The notes under the pieces were generated by a model. It was not told the origin of the DNA. It searched no databases and saw only the letters and a program-made list of their open reading frames with translations. Position numbers and translations under genes: made by a program. A stretch of 35,293 bases of DNA, taken from positions 1-35,293 of the forward strand of contig JAPLEH010000071.1 of the NCBI GenBank assembly GCA_026391455.1. Reading direction: 5' to 3'. Positions within the stretch are counted from its first letter, which is position 1, and each line of letters starts with the position of its first letter. The DNA is from Bacteroidota bacterium (lineage in GTDB: Bacteria > Bacteroidota > Bacteroidia > Chitinophagales > Chitinophagaceae). Shown here in pieces: positions 8,819 through 16,035 of the stretch.

Positions 8819-10624
8819 TTAATTGAATAATACGAATTTTTTATCCCCCCAGTTTACATTATCAAAACTCATTTGTATATACCAGGTCTCACCCGGATTG
8901 ATCATAAATGTTTGGCCATTGGGGTTACGTGTGGTAACCACATGCGGGAAGTCGGAGCCATCCATATACAACAGGTTTTTGTTATTCGGATTCACCCTGG
9001 CTTCAATCACACTTCCTGCTCCGTTCTCTACCCAAAAATGCTCCTTGATAATCCCGCCCGTTTCATAAATGGCGCGCAGGTAAAACCTCGGGGTGGCAGG
9101 TTCAAACCAACCGGTGAACATGAATGATTTCTGAAAATTCATAAATTCCTGCGCAGTGGCAAATGGCACAATAGTCATACCGGTACCATTCCATTGTGCA
9201 AAATTTACTGCCTGTAACAATGGCTGATTCGGAGTCTGAACAGTAAAAACCGTATTGGACGTAGCCGTCTGGCCATTCACCGTAACAGTAATAAAACCGG
9301 TGGTTGCCCCGATAGGAACTGTGGTTCCGATCTGCGTGGAGGAAGATGCCGTTACTGTCGCTGTTAAACCGTTTACCTTCACAATGTTGTTACCCGGCGT
9401 TGTGCTGAAGTTTGTACCGTTGATGACCAGGGTAACACCCTCTGTACCTGTGGTTGGTGTAAATGATGTGATCGTTGGCGGAGGTGTTACGACTGCGGTG
9501 ACCGTGAAGTTCGTAAGAGACGTGGCCGTTTGCCCGTTCACTGTTACTGTTATGGAACCCGTAGTGGCACCTGCCGGAACAGTGATCGTCAATTGGGTGG
9601 CGGTAGCAGCAGTCACTGTCGCAGTTACTCCATTAATCTTTACCGTATTATTTGCTGCAATGGTACTGAAGTTGGTGCCGGTAATGGTAACCGTAGCTCC
9701 TATGGCACCGGATGTGGGTGTAAAAGAAGTGATCGTTGGCGCAGGTGTTACGACTCCGGTTACCGTGAAGTTCGTAAGAGACATAGCCGTTTGCCCATTC
9801 ACTGTTACTGTTATGGTACCCGTAGTGGCACCTGCCGGAACGGTGATGGTTAATTGTGTGGCAGTAGCCGAGGTTACGGTGGCCGTAACACCATTGATCT
9901 TAACTGTATTGTTGGCAGCAACTGTGCTGAAATTGGTACCGGTGATAGTAACCGTTGCCCCCACAGCGCCGGAAGTGGGTGTAAAAGAAGTGATCGTAGG
10001 TGCTGGCACTACCACACCTGTCACGGTGAAGTTGGTATTGGAAGTAGCGGTTTGTCCATTGACTGTTACTGTTATGGCACCCGTAGTGGCTCCTGCCGGA
10101 ACGGTGATGGTTAATTGTGTGGCAGTAGCGGCGGTTACGGTGGCCGTCACACCGTTGATCATTACAATATTGTTAGCTGGGGTGGTATTGAAGTTGGTAC
10201 CGGTGATGGTAACCGTAGCACCTGTTGCAGCTGATGCGGGTGAAAAGGAGGTGATGGTGGGTGATGGGGTTACCACAGTTGTCACGGTAAAATTAGCAGT
10301 GGTTGTGGCGGTTTCTCCTCCGACTGTAACACTAACCGGTCCTGTAGTAGCGCCTGCAGGAATGGTGATTCTTAGCAATGTGGCTGATGCTGCCGTCACC
10401 TGTGCAGGTACGCCGTTTACTTTTACCGTATTACTGGCCGTATTGGTACTAAAATTTGTTCCGGTGATCGTTACCGTAGTACCCACGGGCCCGGAGGTGG
10501 GGGTAAATGTGTTGATCGTGGGTGCTGGTACAGGAAATTCCGGGCTTAGTTCCTTTTGACAGGATACAGAAAATAATATAATAAAGGACATTAAGTAATA
10601 AAATGCGTTCCGTTTTGGTATCAT
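8819..10624 (-). CDS. Lipoprotein with five IPT/TIG repeats
   Basis: 601 aa. The N-terminal lipoprotein signal has a lipobox ending at Cys22 (FSVSC), so it is anchored in the outer or inner membrane. Residues 35-469 are five IPT/TIG immunoglobulin-like repeats of 87 aa, each starting with a P-T-I-(N/T)-(S/T)-F core and containing GTNF, VKVNG or VKINGV, and PAGATTG. About 130 C-terminal residues (470-601) form an unrecognised domain rich in aromatics (FTGWFEPATPRFYLR, WYIQMSFDNVNWG). IPT/TIG lipoproteins in this phylum are often surface glycan-binding proteins (SGBP-type), but no SusC/SusD or glycosidase gene is nearby, so that role is only an analogy. The strand opposite has a long open frame that is a compositional shadow. 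Confidence 0.88.
   Translation of the reverse strand: MIPKRNAFYYLMSFIILFSVSCQKELSPEFPVPAPTINTFTPTSGPVGTTVTITGTNFSTNTASNTVKVNGVPAQVTAASATLLRITIPAGATTGPVSVTVGGETATTTANFTVTTVVTPSPTITSFSPASAATGATVTITGTNFNTTPANNIVMINGVTATVTAATATQLTITVPAGATTGAITVTVNGQTATSNTNFTVTGVVVPAPTITSFTPTSGAVGATVTITGTNFSTVAANNTVKINGVTATVTSATATQLTITVPAGATTGTITVTVNGQTAMSLTNFTVTGVVTPAPTITSFTPTSGAIGATVTITGTNFSTIAANNTVKINGVTATVTAATATQLTITVPAGATTGSITVTVNGQTATSLTNFTVTAVVTPPPTITSFTPTTGTEGVTLVINGTNFSTTPGNNIVKVNGLTATVTASSSTQIGTTVPIGATTGFITVTVNGQTATSNTVFTVQTPNQPLLQAVNFAQWNGTGMTIVPFATAQEFMNFQKSFMFTGWFEPATPRFYLRAIYETGGIIKEHFWVENGAGSVIEARVNPNNKNLLYMDGSDFPHVVTTRNPNGQTFMINPGETWYIQMSFDNVNWGDKKFVLFN
9218..10522 (-). repeat. Five tandem 261-bp repeats inside the IPT/TIG gene
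   Basis: The period is exactly 261 bp: the ACCGTGAAG-type start recurs at 9501, 9762, 10023 and (variant) 10284. Unit spans from the N terminus: 10522-10262, 10261-10001, 10000-9740, 9739-9479 and 9478-9218. The middle units are nearly the same at DNA level, and the outer units differ more. Confidence 0.9.
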
Positions 10625-11170
10625 ACTTTTTGTTTTTTAATGACATGTGCTTAGCTGGTCAATCAACAGTGATCCGGTATCCCGGGCCGCCCCTATCTGA
10701 ACAGCGCACCGATATATCCGGAAGCATTTCCCTTTTGTGTTGATGGAAGAACCTTTTCAATAAAAGAATTACTGAGTATATCAGTGCTGCTGATGCTTAC
10801 AAAGCTATTGCGCCGGTGAGTGAAAAATGAGTATGGGGCATGACATGCGTATAGAGAAACAATAGTTGCTTGATATTATTTGTGAGACCTGCATTTTTGA
10901 CAACACAAATTGCATTATTATATTTTCTAATGTATTTTAACTAAGTACAAAGCCTGCGTTGAAAGATATAGGTACAACACTTCGTACAGTTGGATTATGC
11001 ACGGGAAAATTGACGTGGAGATTTATCTGCGTGATGGAAGAATGGAATGGTGATAGCAACTTAACGAGCAGTTTGGCAATCGATCTGGTAGTAATCAGGT
11101 AAAAGACGGAGTATCTGTGGCTTCTGATTGAAAATCAGGACAGAAAACCAATAAAATTATCCGTTAGATT
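10625..11170. other. Intergenic stretch without a recognisable gene
   Basis: About 545 bp between the IPT/TIG lipoprotein start and the tRNA promoter. No open frame of credible length or composition, no terminator and no RNA gene was recognised. It should hold the IPT/TIG gene promoter, but I found no clear TAnnTTTG box near that start. Confidence 0.6.
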
Positions 11171-11201
11171 TTTGTGATTCGGCTTCGCAGACTTACTTTT
11201 G
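11171..11201 (+). promoter_or_regulatory. Promoter of tRNA-Ser
   Basis: TTTG (11171-11174), a 19-nt spacer, then TACTTTTG (11194-11201): an exact match to the Bacteroidota consensus. The expected start of transcription is at or within 2-3 nt of the tRNA 5' end (11206), so there is almost no 5' leader to process. Confidence 0.75.
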
Positions 11202-11205
11202 CCGC

Positions 11206-11289
11206 GGAGAGATGGCAGAGCGGTCGAATGCGGCGGTCTTGAAAACCGTTGACTCAAAAGGTCCGGGGGTTCGAATCCCTCTCTCTCCG
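11206..11289 (+). tRNA. tRNA-Ser (anticodon UGA)
   Basis: An 84-nt class II tRNA. The acceptor stem GGAGAGA (11206-11212) pairs with TCTCTCC (11282-11288); the discriminator is G. The anticodon loop CTTGAAA gives anticodon TGA. There is a long variable arm and a T arm with GGGGG-TTCGAAT-CCCTC. CCA is not encoded. It is followed after 6 nt by its own terminator. Confidence 0.95.
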
Positions 11290-11295
11290 CTTTTT

Positions 11296-11327
11296 AACCG
11301 GTAACACAAAATGTTATCGGTTTTTTT
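11296..11327 (+). terminator. Terminator of tRNA-Ser
   Basis: 11-bp stem AACCGGTAACA / TGTTATCGGTT (one G-U pair) with a CAAAA loop and a T-tract to 11327. The ATG of the GIY-YIG gene follows the last T directly. Confidence 0.85.
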
Positions 11328-11573
11328 ATGCCATTTTATTCATATATTCTGATTAGTCTGACTACTGGCCGCAGGTATTTCGGCAGTTGTGAGGATTTAG
11401 AAAAAAGACTTAAAAAGCATAATGCGGGGAATGTGAAATCTTCAAAACCTTACAGGCCTTACCGCATTCTTTACTATGAAACTTTTGCAACTAAAACTGA
11501 AGCTTTAGCCAGGGAAAGATTTTATAAGACGGTGGATGGATACCGGCATTTAAAAACAATGGGAATTATCTGA
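11328..11573 (+). CDS. Stand-alone GIY-YIG nuclease domain protein
   Basis: 81 aa, just one GIY-YIG domain. Residues matching the catalytic core: Tyr6 (YSYIL, the GIY strand), Tyr17 (RYFG, the YIG strand), Arg27 and His31 (LEKRLKKHN), and Glu63 (LARERFY). All key positions are present, so it may be an active metal-dependent endonuclease. The start codon lies immediately after the T-tract of the tRNA-Ser terminator, so expression would need read-through of that terminator or an unseen promoter; no Shine-Dalgarno sequence is visible. It is flanked by the intact tRNA on the left and a decayed copy of the tRNA and terminator on the right. Many small GIY-YIG genes of Bacteroidota sit beside tRNA genes (recollection). 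Function unknown; a homing-type or mobile role is inferred. Confidence 0.85.
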   Translation: MPFYSYILISLTTGRRYFGSCEDLEKRLKKHNAGNVKSSKPYRPYRILYYETFATKTEALARERFYKTVDGYRHLKTMGII

Positions 11574-11598
11574 TCTGCTTTTTTCAAAAACCATTAAC

Positions 11599-11760
11599 CG
11601 AATACGGCGATCTTGTACCAATGGCATCCTGAAAAGAAAAACCGTTGACTCAAAAGGTCCGACCCACAGGGTTCCATGAGGGGTTCGAATCCCTTGATAA
11701 CCCCTTTGGGGCTCGCGCTTTTTAACCGGTAACACAAAATGTTATCGTTTTTTTTTATGC
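11599..11760 (+). repeat. Decayed second copy of tRNA-Ser body and terminator
   Basis: Four blocks in the same order as the intact tRNA. 11599-11615 matches 11225-11241 (15 of 17). 11638-11661 equals 11242-11265 (24 of 24). 11680-11694 equals 11266-11280 (15 of 15). 11717-11747 equals 11289-11319 (31 of 31, the terminator). Then comes a T-run and ATGC. The blocks are separated by inserts of 22, 18 and 22 nt, the last replacing the 3' acceptor strand. It cannot form a tRNA. Read as a tRNA-derived direct repeat flanking the GIY-YIG gene. Confidence 0.85.
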
Positions 11761-11834
11761 AATTTTCTAAAAAGGAAATAAATAATAAATGTCAGCTATG
11801 CTTACTGGTAAATAAACAGGCAAAGAGGACCCCC

Positions 11835-11891
11835 ATTGACTATTGACTATTCACTATTCACTTTCCGATAGCTATCGGGACACCATTCACT
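11835..11891. repeat. Heptamer array ATTGACT/ATTCACT with embedded palindrome
   Basis: Four units in exact 7-nt register (11835-11862), the palindrome CCGATAGCTATCGG (11865-11878), then one more ATTCACT (11885-11891) that overlaps the stop codon of the LacI-type gene (11890-11892). The palindrome may serve as a weak hairpin end for that gene. The rest of 11761-11834 shows nothing recognisable. Confidence 0.8.
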
Positions 11892-12903
11892 ATTTTTGAT
11901 TCATCACCACCTTACTCTCCAGCACAATTTTCTTTTCGATCTCTCCTTTTCCTTTTGCCTGTATCAATTGCAGCAGCATATTAGTGGCAAACTCTGCCTG
12001 CTGGTAGGGAAATTGTTCTACGGAGGCAATCGGTGGCTCGTCCATATAACTGGTCATCGGCAGGTTGGCATAACTCACAAAGGAGATATCGGTATTGATT
12101 CGGATTCCGAGTTGACGGGCATGGCGGATGGCATCCAGCGCTACATAATCATTGAAGGCGATGATGGCCGTGGGGCGATGCTTTACAATGAGCAATTTCT
12201 CCAGTGCATCTTCTGTTTTCTTTTTACTAAGATCGGAAGACACCACTAAAGAGGGATCTGCTTTTATATTATGTTTTTTCAACCCTTCAAAATAACCGAT
12301 GAGACGCTGCTCCGAATGGATCAGTGTGCCGGGCCCCTTGATAAAACCAATACGGCTATGCCCCTTGCTCACCAGCCAATCCACCAGTTCCACCGAACTG
12401 TTTTCCAGGTTGCACGACACCGTATAGGCTTCGGGATCGGCCGGTACCCGGTCAAAAAACACCACCGGTATCTGGTACTTTTTTAACTGGTCGAAATGAT
12501 CACAATTATCACTGGTTTTAGCCAATGATACAATAATCCCATCCACCCGGTGCCGCCGCATGGTATCCACGATCTGCATTTCGCGCTGGAGGTCATCGTG
12601 CGACTGGCCGATCAATACCGTATAATTATTTTGTGTGGCCACATCTTCGATACCATTGATGGCCATGGAAAAAAATTGTTCGCCGAGGTTGGGAAGTATC
12701 ACTCCGAGTGTCATCGTCTTTCCCTGTTTGAAGGAGATCGCTGCCTGATTAGGCTCATAATGCATCTCTCTGGCCATCGTCTGTACCTGTGCTTTGGTAC
12801 GCAACCCGATACTGGGGTGATTATGCAAAGCCCGGGATACGGTGGAAACGGATACATTCAGGCGTCTGGCTATTTCTTTAATGGTGGCTGGTTTCTGATC
12901 CAT
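11890..12903 (-). CDS. LacI/GalR-family transcriptional regulator
   Basis: 337 aa, ATG start. Residues 6-28 form the LacI helix-turn-helix and hinge start (ATIKEIARRLNVSVSTVSRAL), which binds an operator as a dimer. Residues about 60-335 are the periplasmic-binding-protein-like effector domain (GVILPNLGEQFFSMAINGIE, GIIVS, FFDRV, FIKGPG, AIIAFNDYVALDA). In this phylum these proteins usually sense a sugar or sugar phosphate, but no sugar-use genes are adjacent, so ligand and targets are unknown. It diverges from the CBS-domain gene across 171 bp. Its stop codon lies in a heptamer array. Confidence 0.92.
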   Translation of the reverse strand: MDQKPATIKEIARRLNVSVSTVSRALHNHPSIGLRTKAQVQTMAREMHYEPNQAAISFKQGKTMTLGVILPNLGEQFFSMAINGIEDVATQNNYTVLIGQSHDDLQREMQIVDTMRRHRVDGIIVSLAKTSDNCDHFDQLKKYQIPVVFFDRVPADPEAYTVSCNLENSSVELVDWLVSKGHSRIGFIKGPGTLIHSEQRLIGYFEGLKKHNIKADPSLVVSSDLSKKKTEDALEKLLIVKHRPTAIIAFNDYVALDAIRHARQLGIRINTDISFVSYANLPMTSYMDEPPIASVEQFPYQQAEFATNMLLQLIQAKGKGEIEKKIVLESKVVMNQK

Positions 12904-13074
12904 GGATGGTTATTGTCGTCAATCGTGCTAAAATAATAAAAAGGAACTGATTCTCCCCGGCTCTTATTTTTAAGGTGTTTTTTGTAGGCCCTTTCAGTTA
13001 TTACGCTTATTGTGATAAATAGTTTTGGTATGGAAATGGTTTTTTTGTAAATTACTCTGAGTAAAAAAAAGCAT

Positions 13075-13503
13075 ATGCATACGGTTGCTGGCATCCTTCA
13101 TAGAAAAAAAAGAAACCCGGTTTCAGTGGCACCGGACATGACAGTGACCGACGCGCTTCAGTTGATGGCCGACCAGCAGATCGGGTCCGTAGTGGTGTTG
13201 CAGGACAATTCCTACCTCGGCATCATGACAGAACGCGACTATTCCCGTAAAGTGATCCTGAAAGGCAAACATTCAGTGTCCACTACCGTAGCCGAGATCA
13301 TGAGTACCGACTTACCATCTGTTTCTCCTTCCGATACCGTAGAGCATTGCATGCAACTGATGTCTGATAAAAATATCCGTTATATGCCGGTTTTCGATTC
13401 AAACGGACTGGCGGGCATTATTTCAATGAGTGATATTGTAAAAGAGATCATCCTGATGCAAAAAGATACCATCAGCCATTTGCAAAGTTATATCCAACAA
13501 TAA
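13075..13503 (+). CDS. Protein of two CBS domains
   Basis: 142 aa made of two CBS motifs, about 16-70 (DALQLMADQQIGSVVVL, IMTERDYSRKV) and 80-135 (DTVEHCMQLMSDKNIRYMPV, IISMSDIVKEI). Such pairs form a Bateman module that binds adenosyl ligands (AMP, ATP, SAM). A stand-alone module usually acts as a regulator of other proteins; the partner is not visible. ATG at 13075. A TAGTTTTG box at 13020-13027 could be the -7 element, but no -33 element fits. A good terminator follows. Confidence 0.9.
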   Translation: MHTVAGILHRKKRNPVSVAPDMTVTDALQLMADQQIGSVVVLQDNSYLGIMTERDYSRKVILKGKHSVSTTVAEIMSTDLPSVSPSDTVEHCMQLMSDKNIRYMPVFDSNGLAGIISMSDIVKEIILMQKDTISHLQSYIQQ

Positions 13504-13530
13504 CCGAATTACTTATTTACCTGTTAAATC

Positions 13531-13560
13531 AAACGGAGCCCCGTAAGGCTTCGTTTTTTT
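13531..13560 (+). terminator. Terminator of the CBS-domain gene
   Basis: Stem AAACGGAGCC / GGCTTCGTTT (one G-U pair) with a 6-nt loop, followed by T to 13560. It lies 28 nt after the stop. Confidence 0.75.
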
Positions 13561-13587
13561 GTATGAGGTTTGTGGCGGTAGAAGTTT

Positions 13588-13650
13588 GCAGTTGGCAGTG
13601 GGCAGTGGGCGGTTGGCAATATGCAGTTCTCAGTTAGCAGTATGCAGTTA
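13588..13650. repeat. Heptamer array GCAGTTG
   Basis: Nine consecutive 7-nt units without a slip (GCAGTTG, GCAGTGG, GCAGTGG, GCGGTTG, GCAATAT and so on to GCAGTTA). It lies between the convergent CBS and MutS2 genes. Confidence 0.9.
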
Positions 13651-13673
13651 TACAAAGCCCAACAACCTAAAAC

Positions 13674-13736
13674 ACCGTACACCGCACACCGTACATCGTA
13701 CATCACACACCGTACATCTCACACCGTACATCACAC
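13674..13736. repeat. Heptamer array ACCGTAC containing the MutS2 stop codon
   Basis: Nine consecutive 7-nt units (ACCGTAC, ACCGCAC, ACCGTAC, ATCGTAC, ATCACAC, ACCGTAC, ATCTCAC, ACCGTAC, ATCACAC). The last unit contains the stop codon (13731-13733) and last codon of the minus-strand MutS2 gene. Confidence 0.9.
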
Positions 13737-15830
13737 CTCCTTCTCCTTCACCACCACCAAATCCTTAACATCTACCTGCATCGGCAATAAGCCGATTTTG
13801 ACAACGGCCCGTTTACCCCGCATTTCTATCACTTCGCCCACCTGGTGATTCTTCTTCATTTTTACTTTATCACCCAATTTGATCTCCCCTCCCACTTCAC
13901 TGAATTTTGAATCGATCTTCTTCTGCATCTTACTCACTACTTTCTTTTCATCTTTTTTGAAGAGGAGTGCCTCCATCAGTTTCACCACTTTGTTTTTATC
14001 CTGTTCTTTCCGCCATTCGATAAGGAGTTGTTTCAGCTTACGCTCCATATCGCGGAGATAATTGATCCGCTCTTCCGCGATCTTATTCTGTTCTTTATGC
14101 AACTCCACCTGTTGCCGGTGTTTTTCCCGGTCAAGTGTCTGCTGCATTTCCTTCTTTAATTTTTCATTGTCGCGCAACAACTGCTGCAGTTCTTTCTCCT
14201 TTTGCTGCAGTGCCTGCAAATCCTGTTCGGTACGGTTCAGCAATTTATCGAGACGAAACTGATCTTCGTCCACCAGTTGACGTGCCCGGTGGATCAGGTT
14301 CTTATCCAGCCCGATCCTTTCTGCAATGGAAAAAGTATACGAACTGCCGGGCTTACCCACGAGTAATTTATAAAGCGGCTGCAATTTCTTTTCATCAAAG
14401 GCCATGGCCCCGTTTATAATGCCGGGTGTTTTACCGGCCATGGCTTTCAGGTTGAGGTAATGGGTGGTTACAATTCCCAATGCATGCTTTTTGGAAAGTT
14501 CCTGCAGGATTACTTCTGCAAAGGCGCCTCCCAGCCCGGGGTCACTCCCACTCCCTAGTTCATCAATAAAGAACAACGTGCGTCCATTGGCATTTTCAAT
14601 AAAATGCTTCATGTGCAAAAGATGACTGCTATAGGTACTCAGTTCAAATTCGATGCTCTGCGTATCCCCGATATGGATCATCAGTTGTTTGAAAATACCA
14701 AATTGGGAAGAGGGATGTACCGGTACCAGCAAACCACTCTGCACCATCATCTGCAGCAGGCCGATCGTTTTCATGGTAACCGTTTTACCACCAGCATTGG
14801 GACCGCTGATCACCAGTATCCGCTGGTTATCATCGAGGGTAATGGTGACCGGTATAGTGGGCTTTGCCGTACGCTGATTATAGAGGTACAGCAACGGGTG
14901 ATAGGCATCCACCAGGTGTATTTGTGCCTTATCTGTAACCACCGGGTATTCACCACGAATCTCTACCGCCAGTTTGGCCCTTGCCCTGATAAAATCGTAT
15001 TCCCCGATAATGGTATGCCAGGTGGTGAGCAGGGAGGCATATACCGATAGTTTCGCGGTAAGGTCACGTAATATGCGATACACTTCTTTGCGCTCATCAT
15101 TTTCCAGTTCACTGATATCATTATTCAGTTCAATGGTTTCCTCGGGTTCCACAAAGGCGGTCTTGCGGCTGTCACTTTCGCCATGCAGAATTCCTTTTAC
15201 CGTTCTTTTCTGTTCAGCAAACACTGCCAGTACCCTGCGCCCGTTCATAAAACTCTCTTCGATCTCTGCCAGGTAACCCTGCTTATTCATTTTGGTTACG
15301 ATCTTATCGAAGAGGCGGCGCAGTTCATTCCGCTTGCGGTAGAGATTCATGCGGATCGAACGGAGTTCTTCGGATGCATTATCCTTTACCTGACCGTAAG
15401 CATCCAATACATCGTCGATCAGTTCAATGATGACCTTTTCATAATAGGTATTTGCTATCACCAGTGAAAGTCCCCCATACACCTGTTTTCGTTCTGCATC
15501 GAACCATCGGAAAATTTTCTCCATGCTCTCCGACAATTTCCGGAGCTGCATGAATTCTTCTCCGCTCAGCAATGCCCCGGGTACGGCCAGCAATTTAAGT
15601 TCACGCCCCAGGTTAAGAATATGATCATTGGGAAAATAGATACCGTTTACCAGCAGTTGACGGTATTCATGACTTTGCCGCAATTCAGTCTCTACAAATT
15701 CCTTTCGGGTATGTATGCGCAATTGCTGCGCTTTCTGACGGGCAAATTCTGTTTGACAATAATTGGCCAGCAGCTCACGGATCTTATCAAATTCCAGTTG
15801 CAAATACGCTGACTCCGGATATAACTTCAT
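13731..15830 (-). CDS. mutS2: MutS2-type DNA-binding ATPase lacking the Smr domain
   Basis: 699 aa, ATG start. MutS-like core and lever region at 1-330. ATPase: Walker A GPNAGGKT near 342-349, then IDELGSGSDPGLGG (Walker B, D-loop) near 420, then THY. A long Gln/Glu/Lys-rich coiled coil spans about 505-610. A small KOW-like beta domain sits at the end (GDKVKMKKNHQVGEVIEMRGKRAVVKIG, about 645-690). Canonical MutS2 (about 780 aa) continues into a C-terminal Smr nuclease domain; here the protein stops after the KOW-like part, and the stop codon lies in a heptamer array. MutS2 proteins act on branched DNA or on stalled, collided ribosomes. Without Smr the cleavage step would be missing or supplied by another protein. 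A TTG-N18-TACATTTG promoter lies just upstream. Confidence 0.9.
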   Translation of the reverse strand: MKLYPESAYLQLEFDKIRELLANYCQTEFARQKAQQLRIHTRKEFVETELRQSHEYRQLLVNGIYFPNDHILNLGRELKLLAVPGALLSGEEFMQLRKLSESMEKIFRWFDAERKQVYGGLSLVIANTYYEKVIIELIDDVLDAYGQVKDNASEELRSIRMNLYRKRNELRRLFDKIVTKMNKQGYLAEIEESFMNGRRVLAVFAEQKRTVKGILHGESDSRKTAFVEPEETIELNNDISELENDERKEVYRILRDLTAKLSVYASLLTTWHTIIGEYDFIRARAKLAVEIRGEYPVVTDKAQIHLVDAYHPLLYLYNQRTAKPTIPVTITLDDNQRILVISGPNAGGKTVTMKTIGLLQMMVQSGLLVPVHPSSQFGIFKQLMIHIGDTQSIEFELSTYSSHLLHMKHFIENANGRTLFFIDELGSGSDPGLGGAFAEVILQELSKKHALGIVTTHYLNLKAMAGKTPGIINGAMAFDEKKLQPLYKLLVGKPGSSYTFSIAERIGLDKNLIHRARQLVDEDQFRLDKLLNRTEQDLQALQQKEKELQQLLRDNEKLKKEMQQTLDREKHRQQVELHKEQNKIAEERINYLRDMERKLKQLLIEWRKEQDKNKVVKLMEALLFKKDEKKVVSKMQKKIDSKFSEVGGEIKLGDKVKMKKNHQVGEVIEMRGKRAVVKIGLLPMQVDVKDLVVVKEKEV

Positions 15831-15847
15831 TGTAAATGGTCAAATTT

Positions 15848-15876
15848 CAAATGTAATGCTAATATTCTCCCTTCAA
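15848..15876 (-). promoter_or_regulatory. Probable promoter of mutS2
   Basis: On the minus strand: TTG (15874-15876), 18 nt, TACATTTG (15848-15855). Transcription would start near 15842, about 12 nt before the ATG. Confidence 0.45.
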
Positions 15877-15922
15877 GCTTCGCCTAAACCAACCTCAAGT
15901 CAATAGCGAACCAGTCGGACTA

Positions 15923-16026
15923 CGGGCTTCCGGACTTTCGAACTTTCGGTCTTCCCGTCTCCCCGACTTTCCGACTTTCCGACTTTCCGACTTTCGGACT
16001 TTCCGACTTTCGGACTTCCCGACTTT
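15923..16026. repeat. Octamer array CCGACTTT
   Basis: Thirteen 8-nt units in strict register, mostly CCGACTTT or CGGACTTT. Degenerate units (CCTACTCC, CTCACTTC, TCCCTCAC) continue to about 16050 and run over the stop codon of the PPC-domain gene (16036-16038). It fills most of the 205-bp gap upstream of mutS2. Confidence 0.9.
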
Positions 16027-16035
16027 CCTACTCCC

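Noticed and set aside
9255-10559. 434-codon open frame on the plus strand, antisense to the IPT/TIG gene
   Set aside because: Its Val/Pro/Thr-rich repeats mirror the repeats of the real gene exactly, with the same 261-bp period, and it has no signal, promoter or family likeness. It is a compositional shadow.
11550-11735. 61-codon minus-strand frame across the decayed tRNA copy
   Set aside because: It is a translation of tRNA-derived and terminator sequence with no independent support.
13588-13736. Possible CRISPR array between the CBS and mutS2 genes
   Set aside because: Units are 7 nt long, contiguous and degenerate. There are no spacers of about 30 nt and no cas genes.
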